Positions 26,783 through 37,100 of a stretch of 64,000 nucleotides of DNA are shown here, in pieces. A program made the translations under genes and the position numbers. This DNA comes from Deltaproteobacteria bacterium (GTDB lineage: Bacteria > Myxococcota_C > UBA6777), in assembly GCA_002731275.1 (NCBI GenBank), contig PCBK01000019.1, positions 28,589 to 92,588 of the forward strand, read 5' to 3'. Position 1 is the first letter of the stretch, and each line of letters begins with the position of its first letter. The notes under the pieces are model-generated. The model was not told where the DNA came from and did not search any database. It saw nothing but the letters and a program-made list of their open reading frames with translations.

Positions 26783-28030
26783 GTGAATTATATGCCCTAC
26801 CGGAGCTATGTGTGGCTTGACGATGATACACCGCAGCTTGATGCAATTGTGTTGTTTTTACAGGATAAAATCTCCATGTCTTCCTCTGTGCAACGTCAAA
26901 GAGCGGAGATCATGATTGAGGGAGGAGGGAACTTTGCGACAGTTCGACTCACCAAGCCTTCATCTTCCTTACTACAATCTATAGAGAATAAATCTGTACG
27001 TACTCGTCTGAAACATGCGACTCTTTTAGAGATCTGTAGCGGACCTCATTACGATATGGATTACCTGCCTGTTTTTGTCGATGTTCAGTTTGCGCTCTTT
27101 CAGTTTCCGGGCGCGTTTCTACTCTCTGATGAACAGGAGATCGACAGATGGTCAGAGGATGCTGCCGAAAATGAACCTGTACTTGAGCGTGTTTTCTCAT
27201 ACGATTGTCATCGATTGCTTGCCCTCGCGGCGGATAATGAAAACTCCACCATGTCCCAATACGCGTCCCTTGTGGTGCTTGAGATGATTCAGCACTTTTC
27301 TCCAGCAGACTCTATCCCTGAGCGGTCTCTCACCGCGCCTCTTCAGCAACTCTTGCTCAACACTGAGGATGAGGAACTTATCTTACGGTTTGTAAAACAA
27401 TATCCTCGTCGAGCGTGTGATATTCTCCTCAACTTTGGTCTCCTGACACAAAAGGCAACGACTGCGCTCCCTCTGCTCCTCGAATGTATGCATGCTGACA
27501 TCGAGTGGTTTTGCCAATCTAAGACCTTGAAGGAGGCCGTTGTACAGCTTCAACATGTCGCGCCTTCTGAGCCCCTCTGGCTACGCCTCGCAGCTGCTTA
27601 CATCTTGACTTTCTCCAATGTACATCAACCTCTTTTGCGACTGCTCACAGCACGTGAAGATGTCGAACTGTTGACGCACGTGCTCGCGGAGGAGATCTTT
27701 TGGGAAAAGTGCCAAGATGACAAGTATGTCGAGAAAATAGACTCTTTTCTCATCCTGCAGGACACCTACGAAGAGACGTTTTCCGTCTTGCTTTTACACA
27801 TTCATCAGTGGTTTGTGCAGGCGTTTCCTGAAGGTGAGGGATATGAGGGCGTTGTGCCTGAGCTGTGGGAAGAGACTTTGGCGCAATGGCAGGTCTTCGC
27901 GAAGCGCGTCGAGAGGCAGGACCTTGCTTTGGCTGCGGGTGATATCTACTCCGTGTTGTCGAGGCTTTTTTCGACGGAGGCACACACAACGCTCGCGTCT
28001 CACTACGAACGTGTGCTATTTGAAGATTGA
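26783..28030 (+). CDS. Protein of unknown function
   Basis: A 415-residue soluble protein. The first 130 residues are mixed alpha/beta, containing YVWLDDDTPQLDAIVLFLQDK and the Asp-rich YDMDYLPVFVDVQ. The remainder is helical, with stretches such as LQQLLLNTEDEELILRFVKQY and EPLWLRLAAAYILTF that resemble HEAT-like helices without a clear repeat. I do not recognise a family. The GTG at 26783 is chosen for the GGGAGG four bases upstream and the promoter at 26717-26744; the frame is open for another 450 bases upstream but there the translation looks non-coding. Confidence 0.65.
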   Translation: MNYMPYRSYVWLDDDTPQLDAIVLFLQDKISMSSSVQRQRAEIMIEGGGNFATVRLTKPSSSLLQSIENKSVRTRLKHATLLEICSGPHYDMDYLPVFVDVQFALFQFPGAFLLSDEQEIDRWSEDAAENEPVLERVFSYDCHRLLALAADNENSTMSQYASLVVLEMIQHFSPADSIPERSLTAPLQQLLLNTEDEELILRFVKQYPRRACDILLNFGLLTQKATTALPLLLECMHADIEWFCQSKTLKEAVVQLQHVAPSEPLWLRLAAAYILTFSNVHQPLLRLLTAREDVELLTHVLAEEIFWEKCQDDKYVEKIDSFLILQDTYEETFSVLLLHIHQWFVQAFPEGEGYEGVVPELWEETLAQWQVFAKRVERQDLALAAGDIYSVLSRLFSTEAHTTLASHYERVLFED

Positions 28031-28139
28031 TGTTCTTCCCATTGTCTTCAAGATGAAGGGGATAGTTGATCATCTTTTTGTTTATCGGCCTCATGTCGGT
28101 TTTGTGTGTTGTTTATCTCTTTGAAAGGAGCTGTATCCA

Positions 28140-28556
28140 TTGAAACTTTTGACCTTCCTTGCAGAGCGTTTTTTCTGGGAACCTTTTTCACAAACACTGG
28201 AAGATGCCATTGAGATGCCCGCCGCTGACGGTGCCGAAGATGCGGTCGTTGTGTTCTTTCAGATCGAAGCCAAAGATCAACAAGAAGATGTGCGCCCCAA
28301 AGTGTTTAAAAAGACCCTCAAACACATCAAGTGGCTCGCAAACAAAAAGGAGTTCAACAACATTGTCTTGCACTCCTTTGCCCACCTTGGCGGTGAGAAC
28401 GCTGACTCTGCGTTTGCTGAGGCGTTCTTTTTGGAGCTAAAGGAGCGCCTTGAGCGGACGGGCTATGTCGTGAAACATACACCCTTTGGTTGGTTCTCTA
28501 GTTGGGAGTTGAAGGTCTATGGAGAGAGTCTCGCGAAGGTGTGGAAGGACTTTTAA
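28140..28556 (+). CDS. Stand-alone ThrRS editing-domain-like protein
   Basis: A 138-residue protein resembling the archaeal threonyl-tRNA synthetase editing domain (PF08915), which has a D-aminoacyl-tRNA deacylase-like fold and hydrolyses mischarged Ser-tRNA(Thr). Matching features are the N-terminal MKLLTF strand, HSFAHLGGENAD (equivalent of the HPYAHL-type motif) and PFGWFSSWELKVYGESLA near the C-terminus. Length is typical of a free-standing domain. Its substrate is not established; trans-editing is inference. The TTG start at 28140 has AAAGGAG nine bases upstream. It lies between an unknown gene and the sirtuin gene on the same strand. Confidence 0.75.
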   Translation: MKLLTFLAERFFWEPFSQTLEDAIEMPAADGAEDAVVVFFQIEAKDQQEDVRPKVFKKTLKHIKWLANKKEFNNIVLHSFAHLGGENADSAFAEAFFLELKERLERTGYVVKHTPFGWFSSWELKVYGESLAKVWKDF

Positions 28557-28650
28557 GAGGTAGAGGACAGGAGGGGGGGTTGGGGAACAAAAAAGACATC
28601 GACTTTTCGCTATGATAGGATGCTGTTGTTTTGTCTGAAAGGAGTGATCA

Positions 28651-29484
28651 GTGAAGAGGTTGTGGCGTCTTGTGCGCGGAGAAAAACAAGAAGATCTCAG
28701 TGAACGAACGTGGTTTCCGCAGATAGAGAAAGTTGTGGAGTTGACCGCTGCACAGCTTCCTGTGGTGGTTCTGACGGGCGCAGGGATCTCTGTCGCGTCA
28801 GGGATCCCCGACTTTCGCTCAAAAGGCGGCTTATGGGAGAAGTTTGATCCCTTTGATTATGCCTCTATGAGCAGCTTTCGAGAAGATCCGGCGCGTGTGT
28901 GGGAGATGTTACGTGAGCTTTACGCAACAATGTGTGGAAAGAAGCCAAATGTCGGTCACCAGGCGCTTGCTGCACTTGAACAGGCAGAGCTGCTCTCCTC
29001 TATCATCACGCAAAATATCGATCATTTGCACCAACAAGCCGGAAGTCTTGATGTGATCGAGTTTCACGGCAATGGAGCGTACCTGGAATGTCTCTCCTGT
29101 GGTGCACGCTCATCCGCTCGCAAGATCCCAAAACAAGCCTCTCGCAAACATTTTTCACCACCCACATGCAAACAATGTAATGAGCTGCTTAAACCCACTG
29201 TCATCTTCTTTGGTGAGCCTATCCCTTTTCACGCTGTCGAGCGCGCGCTGCGTGCGGTGCAAAAATGTGGAACATTTTGGGTGGTCGGAACAAGCGCTGA
29301 TGTTATGCCTGCTGGAACGTTACCTGCCGCCGCTTCTGAAAATGGTGCGAAAGTGATCGAGATCAATCTCGTCGAGACGAGTCTGACACACTCCGGTCAT
29401 TGCGATCTCTCGATACATGGGCGGCAAGAAGAGATTCTACCTTTGTTGGCTGAACGCCTGATTGAGCGTTGTTCTAAGGGGTAA
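28651..29484 (+). CDS. Sir2 family NAD-dependent protein deacylase (sirtuin)
   Basis: A 277-residue sirtuin. NAD-binding and catalytic motifs are complete: GAGISVASGIPDFRS near residue 43, TQNIDHLHQQAG near 120 and the catalytic His in EFHG near 139. A zinc site follows as CLSCG and CKQCN. PTVIFFGEP, GTSADVMPAG and EIN match the C-terminal Rossmann part. It lacks obvious class III (SIRT5-like) Tyr/Arg recognition that I can assign with certainty. The GTG at 28651 has AAAGGAG six bases upstream. Probably cytoplasmic, removing acyl groups from lysine. Confidence 0.92.
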   Translation: MKRLWRLVRGEKQEDLSERTWFPQIEKVVELTAAQLPVVVLTGAGISVASGIPDFRSKGGLWEKFDPFDYASMSSFREDPARVWEMLRELYATMCGKKPNVGHQALAALEQAELLSSIITQNIDHLHQQAGSLDVIEFHGNGAYLECLSCGARSSARKIPKQASRKHFSPPTCKQCNELLKPTVIFFGEPIPFHAVERALRAVQKCGTFWVVGTSADVMPAGTLPAAASENGAKVIEINLVETSLTHSGHCDLSIHGRQEEILPLLAERLIERCSKG

Positions 29485-29554
29485 GTGTTTTTCGAGGGGA
29501 GTGAGTGGAGCTTTGTTTGAGGGGAACGCTCAAAGGATATGTTTTTATGGAGCC

Positions 29555-31108
29555 TTAGTTATTTTTCGCGCCTTGAAGGATCCAGTCTCGGACGGTGTTG
29601 AGCTTGGCGTTTCCTAACTTTCCGGCTGGAGGCATACTCCCTCCGGATGTACCAAGCATACGTGTGTACATATAGCTGTTGTTTGCTTGGTATGGTTTGA
29701 CGTACGTACCACCGCTGCCTGTTTGGTTGACGATGCTGCTGTACGTCGAAGCCGATGTTGAGCCGAACTTGAGACCGCCACGACCGTTGGTGTGACAGCT
29801 GCAGCTTTGCTTCAGGATGGGGTAGACATTTGTTTTGAAACTGACTGTCGTTTTGCAGGAACCTGCCTGACAGCTCTGTGTACTTGAGCATTTGACGTTA
29901 CAGCCACCACAGTGGTTGTTGTTTCTCTTGATATTGACACAGGCCGATCCGCAAGCCGTCACGTTTTGCGAAACACACTTGCCACCACACACTTTTTGGT
30001 TTGTGGGACAGGTACATTGACTCGTAGTACAGGTCGCGCCTGTCGCACACACAGTCCCACAACCGCCACAGTTTGCAGCGTCGCTTGTAGTATCGACACA
30101 TTTACCGCCACAGAGCTTTTGACCTGTTGGACATTTGCATGTACCGGACTGACAAGTCTCTCCGTTGCTGCAAGCATTGCCACATTTGCCACAGTGATTT
30201 GCGCTGGTGTTTGGATTAAAGCAGCGATTGTTGCACTTGATTTGATTGCTCTTACAACCACACTTACTCGCAGTACAGATTTGATTGTTTTTACAAGCTG
30301 TCCCACAAGCACCACAGTTTGCTGCGTCGCTTGTCGTGTCGATACATTTGCCACCACAGAGTTTTTGACCTGTTGGGCACTCACAAGAACCGGCCTTACA
30401 AGTTTGTCCCGTTTTGCACACCACTCCACATGTCCCGCAGTTTTTGGCGTCTGTCATCAAGTTTACACACGTGCCACTGCAATTATCAGGTGTTGTACCT
30501 GCACAAGTTGAGGTACATTTTCCTGACTGACAGGCTTCATTGGACTGACAGGATGTTCCACATTTTCCGCAGTTGTCAGGATCCTTTGAAAGGTCAGTAC
30601 AACTGCCACCACAGAGCTTTTGAGTTGTTGGGCACGCACATGTTCCAGCACTGCAAATCTGCCCGTCTGTACAAGAATTCCCACAACTTCCACAGTGCTC
30701 TGCGGTTGTTTTTGTATTGACACACTTGCCACCACAAACTTCTTCATCAGTACCACAGGTCTTTGTATCTATTGGGGGATCGTCCCCGACAGGATTGTCA
30801 GCGACAGGATTATCAGCGACAGGATTATCAGCGACAGGATTATCAGCGACTGGATTATCAGCGACTGGATTGTCAGCGACTGGATTGTCAGCGACTGGAT
30901 TGTCAGCGACAGTGTCGTCTTTAGTGGTGGAATCGTCCTTGGTGATGGATTCGTCTTTTGTTGTTGAATCATCTTTGGTCGATGCGTCTGGTTGGGTGCT
31001 TTTTTCTTGGTTTTGTTCGTTGGTTGTGGGTGGGGGGCTACAATATGTCGTCAAAATGGAGAGCGTGAACAGGCATGACATACATGCAAAAAGGCGCAAG
31101 CGAGACAT
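29555..31108 (-). CDS. Stig1-like Cys-rich lipoprotein with C-terminal cytochrome-like domain (CxCH)
   Basis: A 517-residue lipoprotein: signal peptide with probable lipobox TTYC, an Asp/Thr/Lys-rich linker, eight VADNP pentapeptides, then about eight Cys-rich units of the form CPTGQKLCGGKCVDTTSDAANCG-x-CG, split over CGACG..C..GQTC (Stig1-like; PF04885 style). The last 95 residues differ: VYPILKQSCSCHTNG, then LKFGS, YVKP, SYMYTRM, MPPAGKLG and DWILQGAKNN. This matches the planctomycete-type cytochrome domain layout, except that the haem motif is C-x-C-H rather than C-x-x-C-H. The ATG at 31108 has GGAGG seven bases upstream. Predicted outside the cytoplasm. Confidence 0.8.
   Translation of the reverse strand: MSRLRLFACMSCLFTLSILTTYCSPPPTTNEQNQEKSTQPDASTKDDSTTKDESITKDDSTTKDDTVADNPVADNPVADNPVADNPVADNPVADNPVADNPVADNPVGDDPPIDTKTCGTDEEVCGGKCVNTKTTAEHCGSCGNSCTDGQICSAGTCACPTTQKLCGGSCTDLSKDPDNCGKCGTSCQSNEACQSGKCTSTCAGTTPDNCSGTCVNLMTDAKNCGTCGVVCKTGQTCKAGSCECPTGQKLCGGKCIDTTSDAANCGACGTACKNNQICTASKCGCKSNQIKCNNRCFNPNTSANHCGKCGNACSNGETCQSGTCKCPTGQKLCGGKCVDTTSDAANCGGCGTVCATGATCTTSQCTCPTNQKVCGGKCVSQNVTACGSACVNIKRNNNHCGGCNVKCSSTQSCQAGSCKTTVSFKTNVYPILKQSCSCHTNGRGGLKFGSTSASTYSSIVNQTGSGGTYVKPYQANNSYMYTRMLGTSGGSMPPAGKLGNAKLNTVRDWILQGAKNN
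30793..30912 (-). repeat. Eight 15-base tandem repeats encoding VADNP
   Basis: Eight copies of GATTRTCAGCGACWG (plus strand) run without gaps. They are in frame and encode eight VADNP pentapeptides in the linker of the Stig1-like lipoprotein. The few differences are third-position changes, indicating recent slippage expansion. Confidence 0.92.
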
Positions 31109-31322
31109 CGAAAAACCTCCGCGTTGGGAAATGGGACAGCGTGTGGGCTGTTTGTATTGGGTGATTGTAAACCTATTTGAAACAGTGACCTGCTGTTGAC
31201 GCTCCAGGTCTCATGATTTCGTGATGTTTGTCTGTTTACGATCCACTTCAGCACTGTTTGTCTTTTTTTGTCAACTGAATAATGTCGTTTATTGGGGAGT
31301 TGAGAGAGGAGAGGGGGTGGAA

Positions 31323-31934
31323 TCAGACGAGCAGGTAGGAGATGATGGCAGTGAGCACGAGGACACCCGCTGCGATCAACACACCGCGTGAGAGCGAAGG
31401 TGTTGTTTTTTGCTGTTGTAGTTTTGGGTTACGGTCGATGTCTCTCTTCGTTTCGGACAATTCGTGGTGCAGATCTTCCACAAGAGACGATATATGAACA
31501 CACATATCGCACAGTACACGCTCTGTTGGGATTGGTGTCTTGCACTGAAGGCATGGGTGCGTTTGCACTGATTCTTGTTGGAAACTTGGGATGGACGGGT
31601 TGGTTTGTTTGTGGGGAGTGTGTTTGTGAAGTGCGTGAAAACCAGCACTTTTGGCCCTCGCGAATTGATTGGTTTGGACTGCCTGTTTGATGTCGTGGGC
31701 TGACTGATGTCTTGGAGCGTTAGAGTCATGTCTACGTGGAGGATGTTGTCGGACTTCTTGTGATGCTGTGGTCATCTCATCAAGTGGAAGCTCCAACGAA
31801 CCAGTAGAGGGATGAAGTGCTGGTAATCCCCGACTCCTTCGATGGGCGTTTACGAGTTTGCGTGTTGTTTCTTCGCTCAGCTCGCTGTGTGACCATTCTT
31901 GTTTGATCATCAAGGCTTGTTTGTGATGTTTCAT
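31323..31934 (-). CDS. Small tail-anchored protein with zinc ribbon
   Basis: A 203-residue protein with a basic, His-rich N-terminal half that looks disordered, a CLQCKTPIPTERVLCDMC zinc-ribbon-like motif near residues 128-145, a short helix and one C-terminal transmembrane segment (GVLIAAGVLVLTAIISYLLV). The topology suggests a cytoplasmic domain tethered by its C-terminus. I do not recognise a family. The ATG at 31934 follows GAGGAAGAG. A perfect 8-base hairpin lies about 50 bases upstream. Confidence 0.65.
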   Translation of the reverse strand: MKHHKQALMIKQEWSHSELSEETTRKLVNAHRRSRGLPALHPSTGSLELPLDEMTTASQEVRQHPPRRHDSNAPRHQSAHDIKQAVQTNQFARAKSAGFHALHKHTPHKQTNPSIPSFQQESVQTHPCLQCKTPIPTERVLCDMCVHISSLVEDLHHELSETKRDIDRNPKLQQQKTTPSLSRGVLIAAGVLVLTAIISYLLV

Positions 31935-32272
31935 GTCTCTTCCTCATCGATATCCATCGTTGATGCACAACCTGGTGTGCTGTGCGTTTCACATCCTTGT
32001 GAAACCAATCCAGGAAAGCGTATCGCTTCTACCCACAAGAAATCCATTTTTTTGCTAGAAGCATATATCGTACCAACATTTGCAGAGAGACTTATTTTTA
32101 AGGGACTGGAGCTACAAGGTTATTTTGCTCTCAGTTGGCTCCTAAAAGTGTAACGTTTCATTTACACTCTGTATCGTAAAGGAAACAGTCTCACAAGCTC
32201 TGCGATTACGACATCTATAAAGGTCGGCATTTTTCTATTTTTCTTGAATGGAATTGAACGTTGAAGTGGGAA
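31935..32272. other. Intergenic region, 338 bases, with one hairpin
   Basis: Between the TIGR03790 gene end and the tail-anchored protein gene. It contains the 8-base perfect inverted repeat GTTTCACA-TCCT-TGTGAAAC at 31986-32005, which may be an operator or 5' leader hairpin for the gene starting at 31934. No gene or clear terminator is seen; a short open frame on the plus strand (31899-32153) lacks protein-like features. Confidence 0.4.
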
Positions 32273-34120
32273 TCAGGGGCGGGTTTTGCGTCGGAGGCTG
32301 AAGAGTAGCAAGAATGCCATGAGCATTCCCGCCGGGAGTGAGGGAGCAGTCTGTGAGCAACCACAGCCTTGTGTGGGGGGTTGTGCAGTGTCCGAGCTCG
32401 TCTCTGTCATAGGGGCTGCGTCAGTGGTTTGTTCGTGCTGGGTGGTGGATTCGTTGGGAGGCTCTGTGGAGAGTGCTTCTGTGGAAGGTGTCTCAGTGAG
32501 CAATTCTTGTGGACTTGCGTCTGGTGTGGTTTCCGTTGCTGCCTCAGGTGCGGTGATTCTCTCTGTGGTGGTTTCAGATGTTGGTTCAGTGATGGGTTCA
32601 GTATTTGGTTCGTTTGTGGTTTCAGATGCCGGTTCGGTGAATGCTTCGGTGATTGGTTCGGAGGTGCAGGTCTTGGGTCCACCAGCTTTGCCTTCGAGGG
32701 TGAGCTGTGTCCAGCCTTTGGGTTGGAATTTTCTACGATTGGAGCCTGTGGCTTGTGCGGCTTGTGCGACAACGAGGAGCTTGATATTTTTTTGTGTGGG
32801 GAGGAGGAGACAGTGTTGGAGGGTGTTTGTCTTGGAGTGGGCGACTTGTTTGTTGTTGACGTACAGGGTGAGAGAAGCGATTCCACGTTTCTCGGGGTCT
32901 TTAGCGGTGATCTGGATGTGTTTGGCGCCGGTGAGCGAGTCGTTGTCTTTGAGGCCAGTGATGGTTAGTGTGGGTTTGCGTGCGTAGGGTGCGGCCATAG
33001 GGTCTCCGAGGACGAGGTTACGCCAGTAAACGTAAGGCATACGCCGGTGGTAAGCCTCTGCGAGAGTGCTCCCGTCGACATAATCGACGAGTAAGTAGCG
33101 GCTAGGGAAGACGTTGTTGAGTGGTTCATCAGTGGTGCCATGGGCACCTGCGACGCCTTTTGCGACCCAGCGGGCGATGGAGACTTGGCTCTGTCCCGAG
33201 GCGGCGAAGTTTTTGGGGACAGCGCCGAAGCTCGTGAGGTTATCCGTGAGGCTACCGGGCAGATAGGTGTTGCCTTCGATGGTTTTGCCGAGTGTCGCAG
33301 TGCCTGTGATAAAGGCTGCGAGTGAGAGACCGGTGAGATCTGTGTTGAAGGGTTGTCTGACGACATCTGTGAGGCCACGTTGTTTGAGCTGTTGGATGAC
33401 ACCATCGTACTCACGATCCAGGACGCCCCGTGCTTTGTCCCTTCCGTCCATCAGCAGGAAGCGACCCTTTGCGCCCCCATTTTTTTCGGCATCGAGAGCG
33501 CTCTGGAGGAGCTTCTCGGCGTCTTTGTAAGAGCGGCCGTTGAGCATCGTGACGAGTAGGGGGGCGAGTGTATATTGCCCACTCTTTGTGCTCCCATTGT
33601 CGATGTAGTAGTAAAACCCTTTGCCTGTCCATTCTGGTCGGAAAGGGCCGCTGCGAAAGGCGTTGCGATAGGACGCGGCGAAGTATTTGTTTTTGTAGCC
33701 GGGAGTCTCACCGAGGATCGGTTTGTTGTTGGCGGTGGACTTCCAGATCCCAAGTGTGGCAGCGAGAGAAGCTCGTCCTCCTGGAAGGCTAACGCGCAGT
33801 GGCACACCACGGATCAGCAGGACTGCTTCGACGCGCTTGAGGATGCCGGCTTTTTTGAGACAGGCTTCGAAGGGGGTAAGGAGCTTTGCTCGGTATGCGG
33901 CGAGGGTCATGTCATTTTGTGTGGGCAGATCGAGTAAGCAGACGTGTCCAGGTGGGAGTTGTCGCTTTTGGGCATACGTCTGTGCGAGGGTGACACTCTC
34001 AGGTATGTTTTTGTTGGCGATCACTGCGACACTGTCTGGTCCTGGGACTGCTTTGGCGGTCGAGGGCGAGAGCAGCAGGGTTGTGCAGACCAGCGCCAAA
34101 AAGAAGCTCATTTTGGACAT
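32273..34120 (-). CDS. TIGR03790 family protein with MYXO-CTERM-like anchor
   Basis: A 615-residue exported protein with signal peptide ending TAKA. Residues 25-400 match the TIGR03790 family: NIPESVTLAQTYAQKRQLP near the start, VLLIRGVPLRV, GVAGAHGTTDEP and YWRNLVLGDPMAAPY. A beta-rich module follows (TLTITGLKDNDSLTGAKHI), then a long Thr/Glu/Pro linker, and a terminal GCGCSQ, hydrophobic helix and RRKTRP, the layout of MYXO-CTERM sorting tails. The family's function is unknown to me. The ATG at 34120 has GAGG nine bases upstream. It lies 61 bases after the giant Cys-repeat gene, so it may be the fourth gene of that operon. Confidence 0.82.
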   Translation of the reverse strand: MSKMSFFLALVCTTLLLSPSTAKAVPGPDSVAVIANKNIPESVTLAQTYAQKRQLPPGHVCLLDLPTQNDMTLAAYRAKLLTPFEACLKKAGILKRVEAVLLIRGVPLRVSLPGGRASLAATLGIWKSTANNKPILGETPGYKNKYFAASYRNAFRSGPFRPEWTGKGFYYYIDNGSTKSGQYTLAPLLVTMLNGRSYKDAEKLLQSALDAEKNGGAKGRFLLMDGRDKARGVLDREYDGVIQQLKQRGLTDVVRQPFNTDLTGLSLAAFITGTATLGKTIEGNTYLPGSLTDNLTSFGAVPKNFAASGQSQVSIARWVAKGVAGAHGTTDEPLNNVFPSRYLLVDYVDGSTLAEAYHRRMPYVYWRNLVLGDPMAAPYARKPTLTITGLKDNDSLTGAKHIQITAKDPEKRGIASLTLYVNNKQVAHSKTNTLQHCLLLPTQKNIKLLVVAQAAQATGSNRRKFQPKGWTQLTLEGKAGGPKTCTSEPITEAFTEPASETTNEPNTEPITEPTSETTTERITAPEAATETTPDASPQELLTETPSTEALSTEPPNESTTQHEQTTDAAPMTETSSDTAQPPTQGCGCSQTAPSLPAGMLMAFLLLFSLRRKTRP

Positions 34121-34181
34121 CGTTTGCGTCCTCTTTGTTGTTGAATGGGTGTGGGAAATGGTGTCAAAAAATGCAACGGCT

Positions 34182-37100
34182 TTATTCTGTGCAGGTGCGT
34201 GTTTTTCCGTCGCTTTCGAGTTTTAGTTTGCAGGCATTGTCTTGTGTGCAAGCGCGACTTTCTTTGCAGTCTTCTTCGGACAGTGGGAGGCATTGTGAGG
34301 TGACCTTATTGTCCTTTTTGAATCGGTAGATCACACAATTTCCACTCTCCAGGCAGTTATCACTTTGCTTACAGTCTTTGGGGTAGATCGGCTCACAAGT
34401 GTCGCCAACTTTGTTGCACTGACCATCGAGTTTGCACGCATCGCTCTTTTTACAGTGATTGTCTTCGAGTGGAGCGCAATAGGGGAGCGCGGTGGGATCT
34501 GTTGGTTTGGTGTAGCCGCACGCACCAAGCTCTCTGCAACCGGAGCTATTTTGACAGTGCTCTGTACGAGCTGGGGCACAGTCGAGACCATCTCGTGCAC
34601 AATCACCATATTCTCGGCATGCTGGTGTCGCTGCGCATACAGCGTCTGATACAGCCACACATACATAGCGGAGATTTTGTTGTTTTCCAACAGGGCTCCA
34701 TTTGCACAATCCATTGGTTTTGCACACATTGCTTTGTTTGCACTCATCGTCTGCGCCGGCCTGACAGAGGTTGTTGATCGCGGAACACTCACCGTACTCT
34801 TTGCATCGTTGTGTTTTTTCGCAGTCGTCATCACGTGTGGCGATGCAGGTCCCTGTCGCTTTGGAGAATGTGCACATTCCCTCCTCTTTGCAGCGTGTGG
34901 AGGTGGTGCAGTCTTGTGTGGAGGTGGCGACACAGCGTTGTCCACTCCGTGTGCAGCGACCTTCGCTTTTGCATGTGTCACCGTCTTTACAATCGACACA
35001 TTCATCTGAGGATTCCTTGAAGGCACATTTTCCTTGTGTGTTGCACTGTGTGCTCTTTTCACAGTCTTCGGTGCTGCTGGTGATACAGGTGTTGGCGCCA
35101 CCGATGTCGAGGATAAGCGCGAGGCATTTTCCTTGTTTTTTGCATAGCTCACCACGTTGGCAGTCTGCGTCAGTCAGCACGATACATGTGGATTGGCCAT
35201 CTGCGTCGCGTCCAAAGCTACATTTGCCTTGTTTGCGACAACCTTCGCTCTTTTGGCAATCTTTGTTGCTCCCCCAAGTACAACGTTCACCTTGTCGGGT
35301 GCATTTTCCTTCCTGTTGGCACAACGCGCTCTGTTCACAATCTTGATGTGAACCTGCGATACACATCGCGATGGTTCCGGCTTCTTGTGTCGCTGTGCAG
35401 CGTCCTTCTTGTTTGCACAGGAGGCTGGTTTTGCACTGACGACTGTCTCTGTTGGTTGCACATGACGTTTGGTCGATGTCGTCGAGTTGACAGAGACCTG
35501 CCTTTGCGCACTGTGTGCTGTTGCGACACGCGAGCTGGCTGGCTGCAACACAGCGCGTTCCTTTGATGCCGTTGTACGTTTCTAGCTTACATCGTCCATA
35601 CTCTTTGCATGCTTCGCTGCGTTGGCAATCCAGGTCACTCCGTGGAAGGCAGTTGAGGAAGAGCGCAGCGTCCAATGTGGCAGTACAGGCACCTTGGGTG
35701 CGGCACGCTTCACTTTGGCGGCAATCATTTGTCGAGCCGACGACACACTTACTTTGTTCAAAGAAGCACAAGCCGTCCTTTTTACAGAGATCGCTGTCCT
35801 TGCAGTCGTTGTTGTCTTTGGGGACGCAAGCGCCATTTTGGAGAGAGCACAAGGCGTTTGTTTTGCACGCCGCGCTGACCTTGCAGTCATCGTCATATGT
35901 TGCGATACATCGTCCATTTTGGGCTGTGCATGCGCCTTTGTCTGTGCAGACATCTGCGACATCACAATCTTGATCGCTCTGGGCGACACATTCGTTTTGC
36001 TCGGGGCTTGCGCCCGTTTTGAGTGAACATCGCCCTTCGACAGTGCACAGCTCACTCTGTTTGCAGTGCGCTGCTTGTGTTGTGACGCATTGGATCTGTG
36101 CACCGACTTTTGCAGCGATACATTTGGCTTGTTTTTGACAGGGGATGCTTTTGCTACAGTCGGATGGTTGGAGGATCGTGCATTTGTTGTTTTCGGATTT
36201 TGAACACTTTCCTTCGTTTTCGCAGATCAGACTTTGTTGACAATCCGCATCTGAGCCGGCGACACATTGGTCTCCGAGGAGAGTACAGAGACCAGACTTT
36301 CGACACAGCTCACTTTGTTGGCAGTCAGTACGAGCACGCGCGACGCAGAGAATGCCATCAAGTGTGCACTTTCCTTGCTCCTTGCAGTCTTGGCTGCGTT
36401 TGCAGTCCGTCGCGAAGGTCGCGATACACGTCCCATTACGGACAGAACATCGTCCGAGCTTCTTACAACTCGGAGAGGTTCGGCAGTGACTGCATTGTGG
36501 GACACTCAGCTCATCTTGTCCGACCGTACATTTGCCCTGTGTGCTGCACAGTTGTGTGTTTTTGCAATCCCCTTCGTATTTTGGGAGGCAACGTGTGTAT
36601 GCCTCTCCCAATAGATTGCGTCCAGATATCAGGTTACAGTGTCCTTGTTCTTTGCACGCGATGCTGCTTTGGCAGTCTTGTTCGTTGCGCTGTGCACATT
36701 GTTTGAGGCCATCAACATCGACAGAAGTACAGGCGCCTGTTTGTTTACACTGTTGGCTCTGTGGACAACTCGTCGCGGTTGCTTCGCAGGTGGGTGTGTT
36801 TGTGATGGGGTGGTCGACCTTCTTACATAGACCTTTCTCTTTGCACAAGAATTGCTGACAGTCTTTGTCGCTGAGCAAGACACAGCGCTTTGTGGTGCTG
36901 TCAAAGGAACATTTTCCAGCGTCGCGACAGGCTCTGCTTTTGAGACAGTCTTGTGTTGAGCCTGGTACACAGGCTCCTTGTTGGCTGTCAAGTGTACACT
37001 CACCGAAGTCTTTGCAATCGCTGCTATCGAGACAGTGTTTTTGTGTGCCGACGATACATTGGTTGCTTGCTCGTTGGCACCGACCTTTTTGTTTGCATTG

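Noticed and set aside
30793..30912. CRISPR-like array
   Set aside because: The 15-base units are contiguous, without spacers, and encode VADNP in frame.
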